NCBI GenBank assembly: GCA_025057755.1
Contig: JANWVC010000025.1
Span: 62,001 to 126,000 of the forward strand
Length of the DNA: 64,000 nt
Reading direction: 5' to 3'
DNA from: Limisphaera sp.
GTDB taxonomy: Bacteria; Verrucomicrobiota; Verrucomicrobiia; Limisphaerales; Limisphaeraceae
Below the pieces are notes generated by a model. It saw only the letters and a program-made list of their open reading frames with translations, searched no databases and was not told where the DNA came from. Both the position numbers and the translations under genes were made by a program. This document shows positions 8,005 to 17,547 of the stretch, piece after piece; within the stretch, counting starts at the first letter, position 1; each line of letters opens with the position of its first letter.

Positions 8005-8892
8005 ATGCTAAGTTTGGAACATCTGGCTGAACTGGCGGAGCGGTTCCGGGAAGCGCGTGCCGCATCGGTACGCCCCATGCGTCTTGAAGGGCGCGTCCTC
8101 CCGTTTGGCCAGCGGCCGGTGCTCATGGGTGTCATCAACCTTTCGTCGGATTCCTGGTACCGGGAGAGTGTTTGCCTGACGGCCGAGGCAGCCATCCGGC
8201 GCGGTCGTGTGCTGGCGGCTCAGGGCGCGGATTTGGTCGATGTAGGGGCCGAATCCACCTTAGCTCACGCAGCGCGCGTCGATGAAGCGCTCCAGCAAAG
8301 CCGCCTCTTACCTGTGGTCCGGGCATTGGCGGCGTCGGGCGTGTTGGTGTCGGTCGAAACCTACTCAGCGACGGTGGCGGGCGCCGCGCTGGAGGCGGGC
8401 GCCCGAATCATCAATTTGACGGGGATCAGCGAAGCGGATGCAGTGTTTGAAATGGTGGCCGCCTATGACGCAGCCGTCATTTTGTGTTATGTTCAGGGCC
8501 CGCATGTCCGTGCGGTAGGTGATTTTGAGTTTCATGACGATGTGGTGGGAGCGATGAGGGATTGGTTTGCTGCGTTAGTGGACCGGGCGCAGCAACGCGG
8601 GGTGGAAAAGATCCTTGTGGATCCCGGTTTGGGCTTTTATTACCGCAACCTCCAGGACAGTGCGATGCGAGTGCGCCATCAGATGCAGGTGTTTCTGCAG
8701 ACCTTTCGGTTGCGCACACTGGGGTATCCGATCTGTCATGCCCTGCCGCATGCCTTTGAGTATTTTGGAGAGGAAGTTCGGTGTGCGGAACCCTTCTTTG
8801 CGGTCTTGGCCGCCTTAGGCGGCACGGATTTGTTTCGCACACATGAAGTACCTCGAGTGCGAGCGGTTTTGGAAACATTGGCAGTGTATTGA
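8005..8892 (+). CDS. Divergent dihydropteroate synthase-like (pterin-binding TIM barrel) protein
   Basis: A 295-residue protein with the order of DHPS motifs. MGVINLSSDSW corresponds to the 'MGILNVTPDSF' strand, GADLVDVGAESTL to 'GADIIDVGGEST', VSVETYSATVAGAALEAGA to the 'IDTY..VA..AL..GA' strand, IINLTG to 'IINDISG', ILVDPGLGF to 'ILDPGIGF', and DLFRTHEV to 'LRVHDV'. The usual 'G.SRK' loop carrying the Lys/Arg that bind pterin and p-aminobenzoate is replaced by HALPHAFEYFG, and the IDTY aspartate is Glu. It may be a divergent FolP or another pterin-binding enzyme. I prefer the ATG at 8005 over the TTG at 7975. Confidence 0.75.
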   Translation: MLSLEHLAELAERFREARAASVRPMRLEGRVLPFGQRPVLMGVINLSSDSWYRESVCLTAEAAIRRGRVLAAQGADLVDVGAESTLAHAARVDEALQQSRLLPVVRALAASGVLVSVETYSATVAGAALEAGARIINLTGISEADAVFEMVAAYDAAVILCYVQGPHVRAVGDFEFHDDVVGAMRDWFAALVDRAQQRGVEKILVDPGLGFYYRNLQDSAMRVRHQMQVFLQTFRLRTLGYPICHALPHAFEYFGEEVRCAEPFFAVLAALGGTDLFRTHEVPRVRAVLETLAVY

Positions 8893-8945
8893 AGAACGTG
8901 GGGAAGGTCAGTTGCTCGGGCGGTGGAGTGGATTTGTGTTGGGGT

Positions 8946-8980
8946 AAAGCGCCCCATCCCGGCATTTCGGGCAGCTTTTT
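8946..8980 (+). terminator. Possible rho-independent terminator after the DHPS-like gene
   Basis: About 55 bases after the stop codon the sequence can form an interrupted hairpin (AAAGC pairs with GCTTT, with an inner CCCG/CGGG stem), followed by a run of five T. The stem is short, so the call is tentative. Confidence 0.35.
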
Positions 8981-9076
8981 ATGGGAGGGCAAAAGGGCGA
9001 AACAAGTTCGGAGTTGAATCGTCCTCGGCCCGAGCATCGATGGGCTGTGGTCATTTCCCGAGCATCTGAAAGTCCG

Positions 9077-9997
9077 ATGAACACAACGACACCGGGCTTG
9101 GAAAAAAGAGGGAACGGTCGGCCGGGACCCGAGGTTGTCTTGGGACCTGCTGTGGCTGGTGTGTTGGCCCAAGCCTTGCGGCAGTTGCGGCGGAGGCTGG
9201 CCAAACGGTGGCGGAAAGTGCGGTCAGAGCCGACGGTGACCCGTGTTCATGAGCTGCGGGTGGAGATCCGCCGCTTGCTGGCCATGGTCCGACTGTTGCG
9301 CGGTGTGGGGATGGCGGATGGAACCCAGAGGACCCAAAAGTTGCTCAAGCGTCAACTCGATGTGTTTGACGAATTGCGCGATTTGCACATTTGCCAACAG
9401 CAATTGGCCCATCGGGCGCGCGGGGGTGCAGATTGGAAGCCGCTGGAGGATCTGTGGTCCCGTCGCGAGGCAGATTGCGCGCGACGGATCGCCGATGAAC
9501 TGAGGCCGCGGTGGCACAAGCGAGTCGATGCCCGACTAAAGAGGCTGCAAAAGCGATTGAAACGTGCAGCAGGTGACTTGGCCTTGGCACCGACTCCGGC
9601 GACCATTGCGGCGATTTTGCGGCCGTTGTATGAACGAGTTGTAAAACGCGCGCGCCCATTGTCTACGGTGGAGGCGGTGCATCGGTTACGCGTGGCTTTC
9701 AAGCCATACCGATATGGCTGCGAAATTCTCCGACCTTTGCTACGCGGATTAACGGCTCGAACGATTGCCCAGATGCGGGCGTTTCACTTGCAAATGGGCG
9801 AGCTGCAGGACCTGACCGTGTTTCGAAACGCGCTGAAACGAGATCGGGCGAAGGCCGGGGTGATTGCGGCGACATGGAAACGAATGGACAAACGCTTACG
9901 CCAGCGCCAGCTCCGGTGCCTGGCTCAGTGCAGATCGGGGGCGTTGCGTCTGGCTGATTGGGAGCCATCCAAGCTGGCGCAGGGGCGTTTGCGTTGA
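9077..9997 (+). CDS. CHAD-domain protein (probable polyphosphate-associated)
   Basis: CHAD domains are all-helical, rich in conserved His/Arg/Lys and known to bind polyphosphate. Here two CHAD repeats are visible: VTRVHELRVEIRRLLAMVRL near the N-terminus and EAVHRLRVAFKPYRYGCEIL in the second half, each with the diagnostic 'VH.LRV..R..R...' helix. A later helix, AFHLQMGELQDLTVFRNAL, matches the 'LG...D..V' end of the family. The protein is strikingly basic, consistent with polyanion binding. I start at the ATG at 9077 (306 residues); the GTG/ATG at 8981 would add a disordered leader. It lies 14 bases before sixA, a common CHAD partner. Confidence 0.85.
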   Translation: MNTTTPGLEKRGNGRPGPEVVLGPAVAGVLAQALRQLRRRLAKRWRKVRSEPTVTRVHELRVEIRRLLAMVRLLRGVGMADGTQRTQKLLKRQLDVFDELRDLHICQQQLAHRARGGADWKPLEDLWSRREADCARRIADELRPRWHKRVDARLKRLQKRLKRAAGDLALAPTPATIAAILRPLYERVVKRARPLSTVEAVHRLRVAFKPYRYGCEILRPLLRGLTARTIAQMRAFHLQMGELQDLTVFRNALKRDRAKAGVIAATWKRMDKRLRQRQLRCLAQCRSGALRLADWEPSKLAQGRLR

Positions 9998-10011
9998 CAT
10001 CCTAATGCCTT

Positions 10012-10515
10012 GTGAAGCTGTATTTATTGCGTCATGCCGAGGCCGAAGAGGCTAAAGACGCTTCGCCACGGGCGGAGGCGTCGCGAGCCCTGACTTCGAG
10101 GGGCCGACGGAAGGTCCGGTCGCTGGCTCATGCCTTGCGGGAGCTGGACATTCGGGTGGAGTTTGTCTGGACAAGTCCGTTGACGCGGGCGCGGCAGACG
10201 GCCGAGATTGTGGTGCGCGGCTTGCGGTTGGCGCGGCCACCGTTGGCTGTGGAGGCACTTTTGCCAGATCGAAAGCCTGAGGAGGTGGTGGCGGAACTGG
10301 AGCGGTTACGGCCCCTACCAGAAACGATGCTGTGGGTTGGGCATGAACCGCATTTAAGTCGGTTGATTGCATTTCTGGTCACCGGGCATTCGGACGGAGC
10401 CGAGATCGTCGTGAAAAAATGCGGTCTGTGCCGGCTTGAGTTGGATACGATTCGGTCCGGTCGTTGCGCGCGTTTGGAATGGTTGATCCCGCCTCGTTGG
10501 TTCGCCGGCGACTGA
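10012..10515 (+). CDS. sixA: SixA-type phosphohistidine phosphatase
   Basis: A histidine-phosphatase superfamily protein of 167 residues starting at GTG. The catalytic RHx motif is at the N-terminus (LYLLRHAEAE). Next come ALTSRGRRKVRSLAHAL, WTSPLTRARQTAEIV and the second catalytic His in MLWVGHEPHLSRLI, all typical for SixA, which removes phosphate from phosphohistidine in phosphorelay proteins. Sequence identity with other histidine phosphatases means the substrate is inferred. The pairing with a CHAD protein is a recurrent genomic association. Confidence 0.88.
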   Translation: MKLYLLRHAEAEEAKDASPRAEASRALTSRGRRKVRSLAHALRELDIRVEFVWTSPLTRARQTAEIVVRGLRLARPPLAVEALLPDRKPEEVVAELERLRPLPETMLWVGHEPHLSRLIAFLVTGHSDGAEIVVKKCGLCRLELDTIRSGRCARLEWLIPPRWFAGD

Positions 10516-10565
10516 GTCCTTTGGCAAATCTTGGGTTGCGGCGGCTCGGACCTCCGCCCATCAGG

Positions 10566-13500
10566 GGGGGCACTGGTCAAGACTCGATAGAACCGCGCAG
10601 AATCCAGATGCAGATGAAAGCTCAATCTCTTCAATTCGCACACGGCTATGATGGGCAAAGCTGCGAATGGCATGCCGGCGACGCGTTCGGAATCTTCGCG
10701 TCCAAGCAGGACATGTAAACGATGAGGCTGTGCGGTGAATTGGACGATCCAAGCATGAGTCGTGGCAGAAAGGCCGTGCCCGCATTCCAATCGGTTGGCC
10801 GCATCATTTGGGTTGGTGTCAGCCTTAAATTCGCCGCCGTTAGTGGCTTCACTCCGAGTGCATTGAGCAAAGTCTCTGTGCAGTCCGTGAGTAGGCGACT
10901 CTGTTTCCATTTGAACCAGCTGGCATCCCAGCATGGTCGGTGTCAGAGGCTTGAGTCTGGTTGATTCATTCCTGAAAAGGCGGTCCTGCCGACCAATGGA
11001 AAGTTGTATTGACATAAAACCATGGGCAGACCCGTTGGCAGGATTGTCCCTAACCGTCCGCGGAGTCTGGGCAGCGAAACTCGTCGTCGTATTGTACACG
11101 TTCCGGCATCACATAGGGCACGCCTACTGGATGGCCGCCATTTGGCCTTTCCGGCCGATCTAGCGCTTGTAGCTTTAGGTTCTTGCCAGCGTTGTCCAAA
11201 GGGCTGCGAAGTGGCCCTGTTAAAGGTGTGTCTTCCGGAACACCGAACTGCGCTTGAAAAAAGATGACTCGAACCAGGTCATCACACGAGATCAACGCTG
11301 AGCACCAGTACGTGCTCCCTGGAGAGTCACCATGCCGCGGAGAACACTAAAGAAACCGCACTGTTGCATCGCCAGCGATGGGTGGGATGAGCTGGGTCAC
11401 TTAGCGGCAATAGATGGTCGGCCCTATGACAGGGTTCAATTCCGTCATCGCGATCGTTCGGTGGCCCGATCGGGTGATAGTGGATTTTGTGAATGACGAT
11501 TGGCCAGATTCGCGGCGGCGCATTCGGAGTGTCCTGGTCTGTGCGGAGTTCAACGAAAGTGGCAGGCTGCGGGCCACTGCAGATCGGCGTATCCAGGGTT
11601 GGGTCGTCGGAACCAATACTGTTCTCATGCCTTCCAAAGGGCCACTGCTCGGACGAAGCGCCCAGACGACGCAGGCGCGATCACACCTGTTTTCTGACCA
11701 TCCCATGTTTCCGTGAACCGTAACTCTGCCCTCCCACGAGGACTTTGGACAAAGGCACGATTGTCGGCAAATGGATTCTCAAAATTGCGCTTGATGCGTG
11801 ACGGCGAAACCGTCCGCAGGCAAAATCGTTCCGGGAGGAAAATCAAATGTCCGTCGCTGGACTGCGTCGTCGCTGAGGCTCCGGCCTCTGAAACCAAATG
11901 GAGCTGCCACTGCGGTTGTGCAGTTCGACTGCGTGTTCCCAAGGTCGATTCGCGCGGGCTGGCACTTCGCGAATTACAGCCAAGTGGAATGGTTGATCGT
12001 TGCTCGCTTCAGGCGACGGGGAGCTTGCCAACGCCACTTTGTTGCAATCGGCATCCGGGAACCAGCCCCGGGTGACTCCCCGCTGGGTTGGTCCGGAAAA
12101 GAGCTGGTCAAACACGCGCCACCGGTCTTGGACGACCCGGTACAGGATCAACGCTTATTCGGTTTCTTCGAGTGCAAATGATCCATGGGATGGCCCCCAT
12201 TGGCGACCCTCTCGGCTATTAAATGAACTTAAGCACCGGCTTCGGTGAAGCGCAGGGCAGCAGGGCGGTGCGCTGGCGACCGGCTGAGGAAAGATCGTCC
12301 ATTACCGCTAGGCCCCCAAGGTCCCAAGCAATGGTACGGGACCGAAATTTCCAAACCAGTTTGGTCCATCCTTTGGGGGCCGCCATCCACGCTTTTAGTT
12401 TTAATCCACTGGGGAACTTCAAGGCGCAGGCTCGCCCTTCGGCACACTCGGGCTCCGCCGCTCCAGCAGCGTAAACTCTGCTTCGTTGCAACCAATCAAT
12501 TGCTCCCAAATCTGGGGTCCAGAATCCCCTTGGTCCTCCTACGACCAGCCTCAACCAACATGGCGATGGAGCCGCCTTCGGCTGGTAGGCGACGAACCAA
12601 GTCCAGCGCGCCTGAACCGATGAGGACAGCTTGGTTCGAATCGCACCATGTAGGCAGCGCGGCAATCGGCAACAAGAAGGCTCCATTTGGAAATGCTCAC
12701 ACCAAAGCAGTTGGCTGCGCAAATACTGCATCGTTAACGGAGAGGTTGAGCGACAAGATGCTCAGATTATAAAGTCTGATGAACTCAGAGGATGGGGCTT
12801 GGGTCTCTGCCGATCGATACCGAGCCCGGATCTCATGAGTTAAGCAGCCAGGCAACTGCTTGCCATTGATCGCTTGTGCCCCGGGGTAATCATGCCCGGC
12901 CAGGGCATTACGAGCGGAGCGCCGTCTGGCATTAGGGCCTGCGGATCGCCGACCCTTGGAGCTGGGTATTCCCCTTGGACGATCGCGTTTCCGCTTGACT
13001 CAATTAGGGATAAAGACCCTGCCGCAGGTAAAGACAAGGCCAAGGAATCGGCGCCAGTTAACGTTCCGAGCCAAAGCACAAGATCACCCGGTGAGAGGAC
13101 AAATCCTCGCCGCCACAACTGGCTATATGGATATCGCATTTTAAGTAAAGGCCCTCCAAACGGACTGAAAGCTCTGGCATCGGTTAAACAAATCCACTCT
13201 AGGTGATGGGCCGGTGAGAGGCCGGGGCAATCCATGCATTGAGGGCTCGTTCAGCAGGGTGAGCCAACGGAGCGGGTTGATTTGACCCGCCCGGCGTGTG
13301 CAAAAGTTAAAGCCCATGGGCCGTTGCAACGACCCATGCTGTGACTCCTAAGCTGGGCTCGCAATACCACTCGGTATGTCCAGACATCATAGAGGAACAC
13401 AGCCTCACCTTCTCGTTCCAACCTTAAGGCTGAAGACAAGATCCCTCTCAATGGTGCGGTTGGGTGGCATCACTCCACCAAAAACGGGCTCACCAGGATC

Positions 13501-14340
13501 TGCGTTTTTGCTGGCAGGATAAACTCCGTCGGTCAGGCTCCAATTAGATAGGTCCACGGCGTCCTTGCCAGAGTTGTAGGGCTCGATCACTTCGCTAATT
13601 GTGGCGCCATGAGGAACATCCGTTTGATTGTCGATTGTGTTTTCATCATCGTGAACCGTTGAGGCAACCAGCAAGTCAGGGGTGGCTCCAAGAGAGCCCC
13701 CGGCTGAGTACTTGCCCGCCGGTTCATCAGGTCCCAAGGGTTACCTTAAGAATCAACCGTTTCCAGCGAAGACCAAACTCCATGAGGTTCGGTGGACCAG
13801 CCCTTCTCGTTGTCGTACTCGGTAGCGGCAACAATGGGCCCGCCGGGATCAGGTAAAAAATGTGCTCTCCGCCATGGGCCAGGTTGCTCCGTAATAGCTT
13901 GAGGGCCGAACGCTTGGATAACGTTCTTGCCATGCATTGACCCAGGCATTGGCTACCAGGACCAATCGTTACCCAGCCGCAACTACGCTCCCAGCGGGGA
14001 ACCGAAACGTCATTCCTTTAAATCAGAGACCCGTTAGGTCAAGAGATGTTTGCTTGAGAATTGCCAGCTTGAGAAACTCTTCGTGCCCGCTGCCGACCGA
14101 GTTAAGATGAATCTCGACGATCCTCAATGGCAATCCCAGGCTTCCAGTGCGGAACTTGGCTTCAGGGATTGCACTCGAGGTGGTTTCTGTGAAGGAACGC
14201 GCGTGAACGGTTACGTCGGCGGTGATGTGACCAAGTCGCTCAATGTCACTGCCACTTGTTCAAACCTGTCCACGTTGAGACCTGAAGATAGATGCACACA
14301 GTCGGAGCAGTCCTCGTGATCTACTGATAAGAATCAGCCG
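10566..14340 (-). pseudogene. Decayed giant lamin-tail-domain (LTD) surface protein
   Basis: No intact gene lies here, but three-frame translation of the minus strand gives consecutive fragments in the order of Verrucomicrobia-type LTD proteins. Around 13981-14280: ADVTVHARSF...EAKFRTG, then IVEIHLNSVGSGHEEFLKL...LDLTGL, one TGA stop, and MTFRFPAGSVVAAG. Around 13760-13844: GGPIVAATEYDNEKGWSTEP. Around 13525-13605: ATISEVIEPYNSGKDAVDLS NWSLTDG. Around 12876-13103: FVLSPGDLVLWLG, LSLPAAGSLSLIESSGNAIV, MPDGA. Around 11783-11980: AVIREVPARANRPWEHAVEL, then in another frame FDFPPGTILPADGFAVTHQA. The C-terminal tail is at 10569-10844: TNGGEFKADTNPND, IVQFTAQPHR and ARFYRVLTSA. Many stops and frame changes separate the pieces, so this is old decay, not one sequencing error. 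Confidence 0.8.
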
Positions 14341-15240
14341 TTCCTGGAGACCTGAAAAGTAAGAGACGGCTCAGCCAAATGGGCAATTCCGGGATGGCCT
14401 GGCCATTTACCATGGATGCTGCTGTAAGTCGGTTGAGGCCAGCGAAACGTGCACACCGCACATTGACCCTGCGTTTCGGATGGCGGAACGCCATTTGCGG
14501 ACAGGCCCTCTGCTCCTAGGCCCCGTGAGGGCGTTGGGAAAGGTCACCCGGCCCCACTCACATGCGACGACGTCACCCGGTGAAGGTTCCACGTTGACGA
14601 TGACTGGCAGATTGGGGTTTAGCTGCAGTGGTTCGGATTATGCGATGATTCCGAGGTAGGAACGGGTCAGCGACGTGTTGAAGCGCTGCGCCGCGAGAAT
14701 ATTGGTACTTATTCGCAATAACCCTGGAGGAAAACTCGGCCAGTAGGTTTGCCGAGCTGCCAGTTCTGGAGCCTTATGAGCCAAGCTCTGAATGCTGAGT
14801 TCACCTTCCGGCACTCGCGCGCGTCAGGCCGCATGGACGTTGAGTGGTGCCATCGGCCCGGTGTCCGCGACCGCATGCAATCGCACGAGCCGAAGCGGGG
14901 CAATTCTATGAATGCAAGACCGCGCCGGAGGAAGAGGCAACGGCACTGCCCTTGCGCATGTCCGCCGTCTGTGTGCTGCCGACCAGGGGATGGCCATCCC
15001 AGAACGAAGCGGGTGCATTTTGGAATCCGGCAGTGACCTGGTGGGAGGTTAAGACCCTCAAGCTAACAGGTTGAGACGCCTTGTGATTGACGGCCCGAAA
15101 CGTTCAGGTGGAAGCTTCCGGGGCCCAAACCTCGGCGGCTTGCAACCCGGCACCCGGTAGCCTCAGCGCCAACCACCCCGCAGCTGCGGCCCCGTTAGAT
15201 CCAAAAAGGAGCACCCGGTCGAGTCCTCCTAAAGGCAGTT
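14341..15240. other. Non-coding stretch, possibly the lost N-terminus of the LTD pseudogene
   Basis: No supportable intact ORF. On the minus strand a stop-free run just below the esterase gene reads like a secretory leader or its remnant (about 15120-15238: GWLALRLPGAGLQAAEVWAP), and a frame near 14930-15060 reads VTAGFQNAPASFWDGHPLVG. Neither matches a family I can name. I record it as probable decayed sequence continuous with the pseudogene. Confidence 0.35.
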
Positions 15241-16536
15241 TTATCGGAAGAGTAACGGGACGAACTCCACCAGATAATCACGCCAGTTGTTCCAGGTATG
15301 ACCTCCGTCGGTTTCCTTATACACCACAGGCCAGCCATGTTGTCGGAATAGATCCACCGTGGCTCGGCTGGTCTCTACCACGAAATCGTCTCTGCCTGTT
15401 GCGAACCACAATTGGTGGAAGCCCTCGCGTACTGCAGGGTTGGTCAGAACAGCCCGATGCTGTTCGTCCCACCGGCTGCCAGGAGTTGTAGGACCAGGAC
15501 GACCACCGAGTCCAAAGATCCCTGAACTAAAGACGCCAACTTGAACAAACGCCAGCGGTCGGTGCATGAGCACGTTTAACGCCTGCATACCTCCCATGGA
15601 CAAGCCCGCCATTGCCCGGTCTCGGCGCTCTGTTCGAACCCGGTAGCGCCTTTCAACCTCCGGCAAAAGGTCCGTGAGAAAATCTCGCTCGAATTCTTCA
15701 CTGAATCGCATTCCAAACCGAAAAGGTCCAGTGTGTCCGTGGGGCATCACCACGATCATGGGTCGCGCCCGGCCCGCAGCAATGAGGTTGTCAAGGATCA
15801 ATCCCGCCCGACCCACACTGGTCCATGAGTGATCGGAATCTGTTGCTCCGTGCAACAAGTACAAAACAGGGTAATGCTTCGTTCCGATTTCATAGCCCGG
15901 CGGCGTGTATACATGCATACGGCGATGCCGTTGCAAAGTGGTGGACCAATACCAAACCTCAGCTACCGCGCCGTGAGGAACAGGTTTCATGTCAAACCAT
16001 TCCGAGCCCGGCACCAACACCAGACTCCAAACTGTATCGTTCGATTCACTGACGGTAGGATTGCCCGGGTCCGTGACCGAAAGGCCGTCCACGAGGAAAC
16101 GATAGCGATACGCCCCCGCCGGTACGGGACCAACTGTGCACGACCAGACGCCCTGACTGTCCCGCTGGAGTTCCGGGAGTTCCCGTATCCCGGTGCCTTG
16201 TAGATCACTGCTTTGTAATCGGACGGACCTGGCATCCGGGGCGCGTAAATGGAATCGCACCGTACGGTCTTCCTTGACCTCGGGCGCGAATGTCGGAACC
16301 GACGCACCAGCCTGCGCGCTTGAGGGAGGCGCAGCTATTTGTCCCAGCGCCTTGTCTGGAGCCACGGGTATGCCAAAGGCCAATCCATGCAACAGAGCCC
16401 ATAAGGCCGGGCAGTGATTTTTTCCGAACATGCGCAGACCACTGAGCCTCATCACCCCATGCCCAGCCGGTCCAAGCCATGCCTTGGTGGCGTCCTTGTA
16501 GCCCGTATCAGATCCGCCAGCCGGTGAACGCTTCAT
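15241..16536 (-). CDS. Secreted esterase: E-set/CBM48-like domain plus esterase-D/feruloyl-esterase-type alpha/beta hydrolase
   Basis: Two domains are seen. A beta-sandwich E-set domain (VRFHLRAPDARSVRLQSSDL ... PVPAGAYRYRFLVDG ... DPGNPTV) is typical of the region before polysaccharide esterases. A catalytic domain follows with YTPPGYE...YPVLYLLHGATD, the nucleophile elbow GLSMGGMQA and the late catalytic His in DGGHTWNNWRDYL. Such enzymes release acyl or feruloyl groups from plant polysaccharides, or act as general carboxylesterases. The start at 16536 has a good AAGGGA upstream; the ATG at 16452 would place a signal-like hydrophobic segment (ALWALLHGLAFG) nearer the N-terminus. Substrate is not determined. 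Confidence 0.82.
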   Translation of the reverse strand: MKRSPAGGSDTGYKDATKAWLGPAGHGVMRLSGLRMFGKNHCPALWALLHGLAFGIPVAPDKALGQIAAPPSSAQAGASVPTFAPEVKEDRTVRFHLRAPDARSVRLQSSDLQGTGIRELPELQRDSQGVWSCTVGPVPAGAYRYRFLVDGLSVTDPGNPTVSESNDTVWSLVLVPGSEWFDMKPVPHGAVAEVWYWSTTLQRHRRMHVYTPPGYEIGTKHYPVLYLLHGATDSDHSWTSVGRAGLILDNLIAAGRARPMIVVMPHGHTGPFRFGMRFSEEFERDFLTDLLPEVERRYRVRTERRDRAMAGLSMGGMQALNVLMHRPLAFVQVGVFSSGIFGLGGRPGPTTPGSRWDEQHRAVLTNPAVREGFHQLWFATGRDDFVVETSRATVDLFRQHGWPVVYKETDGGHTWNNWRDYLVEFVPLLFR

Positions 16537-16836
16537 GAGATTCCCTTTGATCGATCGGTTCGTTGCATGCGCTGCAAGTGGGCTGCTCCATGCGGGGCAA
16601 GCTTTCAGGATGGATTCCCTGCCGGAGCCTTCCCCGGGTGCCAACCTATCTCGGGCGATTTTACGACCGACGCCCTCTAGGTGACGAGCTGATTTGGCTC
16701 TCTACGAGGCGTGGACGGTCCAGCCCGAGGAAGGATAGGCCCCCGCTCCTGATCGTTTCCCCCTTACTCGATCTGATCCGACCGACTCGGAAGCGGGTTT
16801 GGTGAAACTCAAAACGCATCGGCTGCGAGGCAATCG
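16537..16836. other. Intergenic gap between esterase and acyltransferase genes
   Basis: About 300 bases without a convincing ORF, upstream of the minus-strand esterase. It should hold the esterase promoter. I see no clear terminator or conserved RNA structure. Confidence 0.4.
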
Positions 16837-17547
16837 TTAATCCTGCGTGATGCTGCGCAAGCGTTGCTCCAGGGCTTTGCGGAGTTCTTCTCGCTGGTTT
16901 TCATTTGCCTCCCGGGGTACGTGCAGGGGCGGTGCCAGAATCACAACCCAACGCGCGAAAGGCAGCGGGACAAGGAAACCGTCCCAGCTTTTCAACCGCA
17001 CGCACCGGCTTAAAGAGTAAGAAGCCGGCACAATAGGCAGGCCGGTGAGCTGGGCCAAAGCGATCACACCCTCTTGCACCACGTAACGAGGTCCGCGGGG
17101 GCCGTCTGGGGTAATGGCCAGGTCGTAGCCGCGTCCGGCCCAGGAGGTCAGCTCTAGCAAGGCTTGGGGACCGCGTCGGCTGGATGAACCTCGAACCGGT
17201 TGGACTCCGTAACATTGAAGCACACTGGCCAACAATCCGCCGTCCCGACTCGCACTCACCAACGCAGCCAATCCGCGGGCTTTAGAGTGCGGTCGCGCGA
17301 AAACAAAGTATGCCTCCAGGCACAGGGCGAGTCGATTGTGCCACATTACATAAATGGCTTGAGGCGGAAACACGGAAGCAGTGCCCTCGAACAACACATG
17401 GGAACGCAAGCTTCGGGCCACCATACGAGTCATTGTGTAGATGGCGCGAGCCGCCCACTGCTGCAGCTGCGTGGGTTGATGGGGGACAACCAGGCCCCCG
17501 CGGGCGCGTCCGGACGCATGCCCGCGTTGTGAAAGCGTTCCATTCAT
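16837..17547 (-). CDS. DUF374 lysophospholipid-acyltransferase-like protein
   Basis: An LPLAT-superfamily protein of the DUF374 group, usually a KDO2-lipid A/phospholipid acyltransferase relative. Diagnostic segments are AIYVMWHNRLALCLEAY, LAALVSASRDGGLLASVLQC, VQPVRGSSSRRG, DLAITPDGPRGPRYVVQEGV and GLPIVPASYSLSRCVRLKSW, all in family order. I start at the ATG at 17547 because it overlaps the ruvA stop as ATGA and removes a non-homologous leader from the 274-residue ORF. Acyl substrate is unknown; a role in outer-membrane lipid biogenesis is an inference. Confidence 0.85.
   Translation of the reverse strand: MNGTLSQRGHASGRARGGLVVPHQPTQLQQWAARAIYTMTRMVARSLRSHVLFEGTASVFPPQAIYVMWHNRLALCLEAYFVFARPHSKARGLAALVSASRDGGLLASVLQCYGVQPVRGSSSRRGPQALLELTSWAGRGYDLAITPDGPRGPRYVVQEGVIALAQLTGLPIVPASYSLSRCVRLKSWDGFLVPLPFARWVVILAPPLHVPREANENQREELRKALEQRLRSITQD

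Noticed and set aside
7022-8065. 347-codon minus ORF
   Set aside because: Antisense to flhB, which has all family motifs; a codon-bias shadow.
10128-11099. 323-codon minus ORF overlapping sixA
   Set aside because: It runs antisense through sixA. Only its middle part is meaningful, as the C-terminal remnant of the LTD pseudogene; it is not an intact gene.
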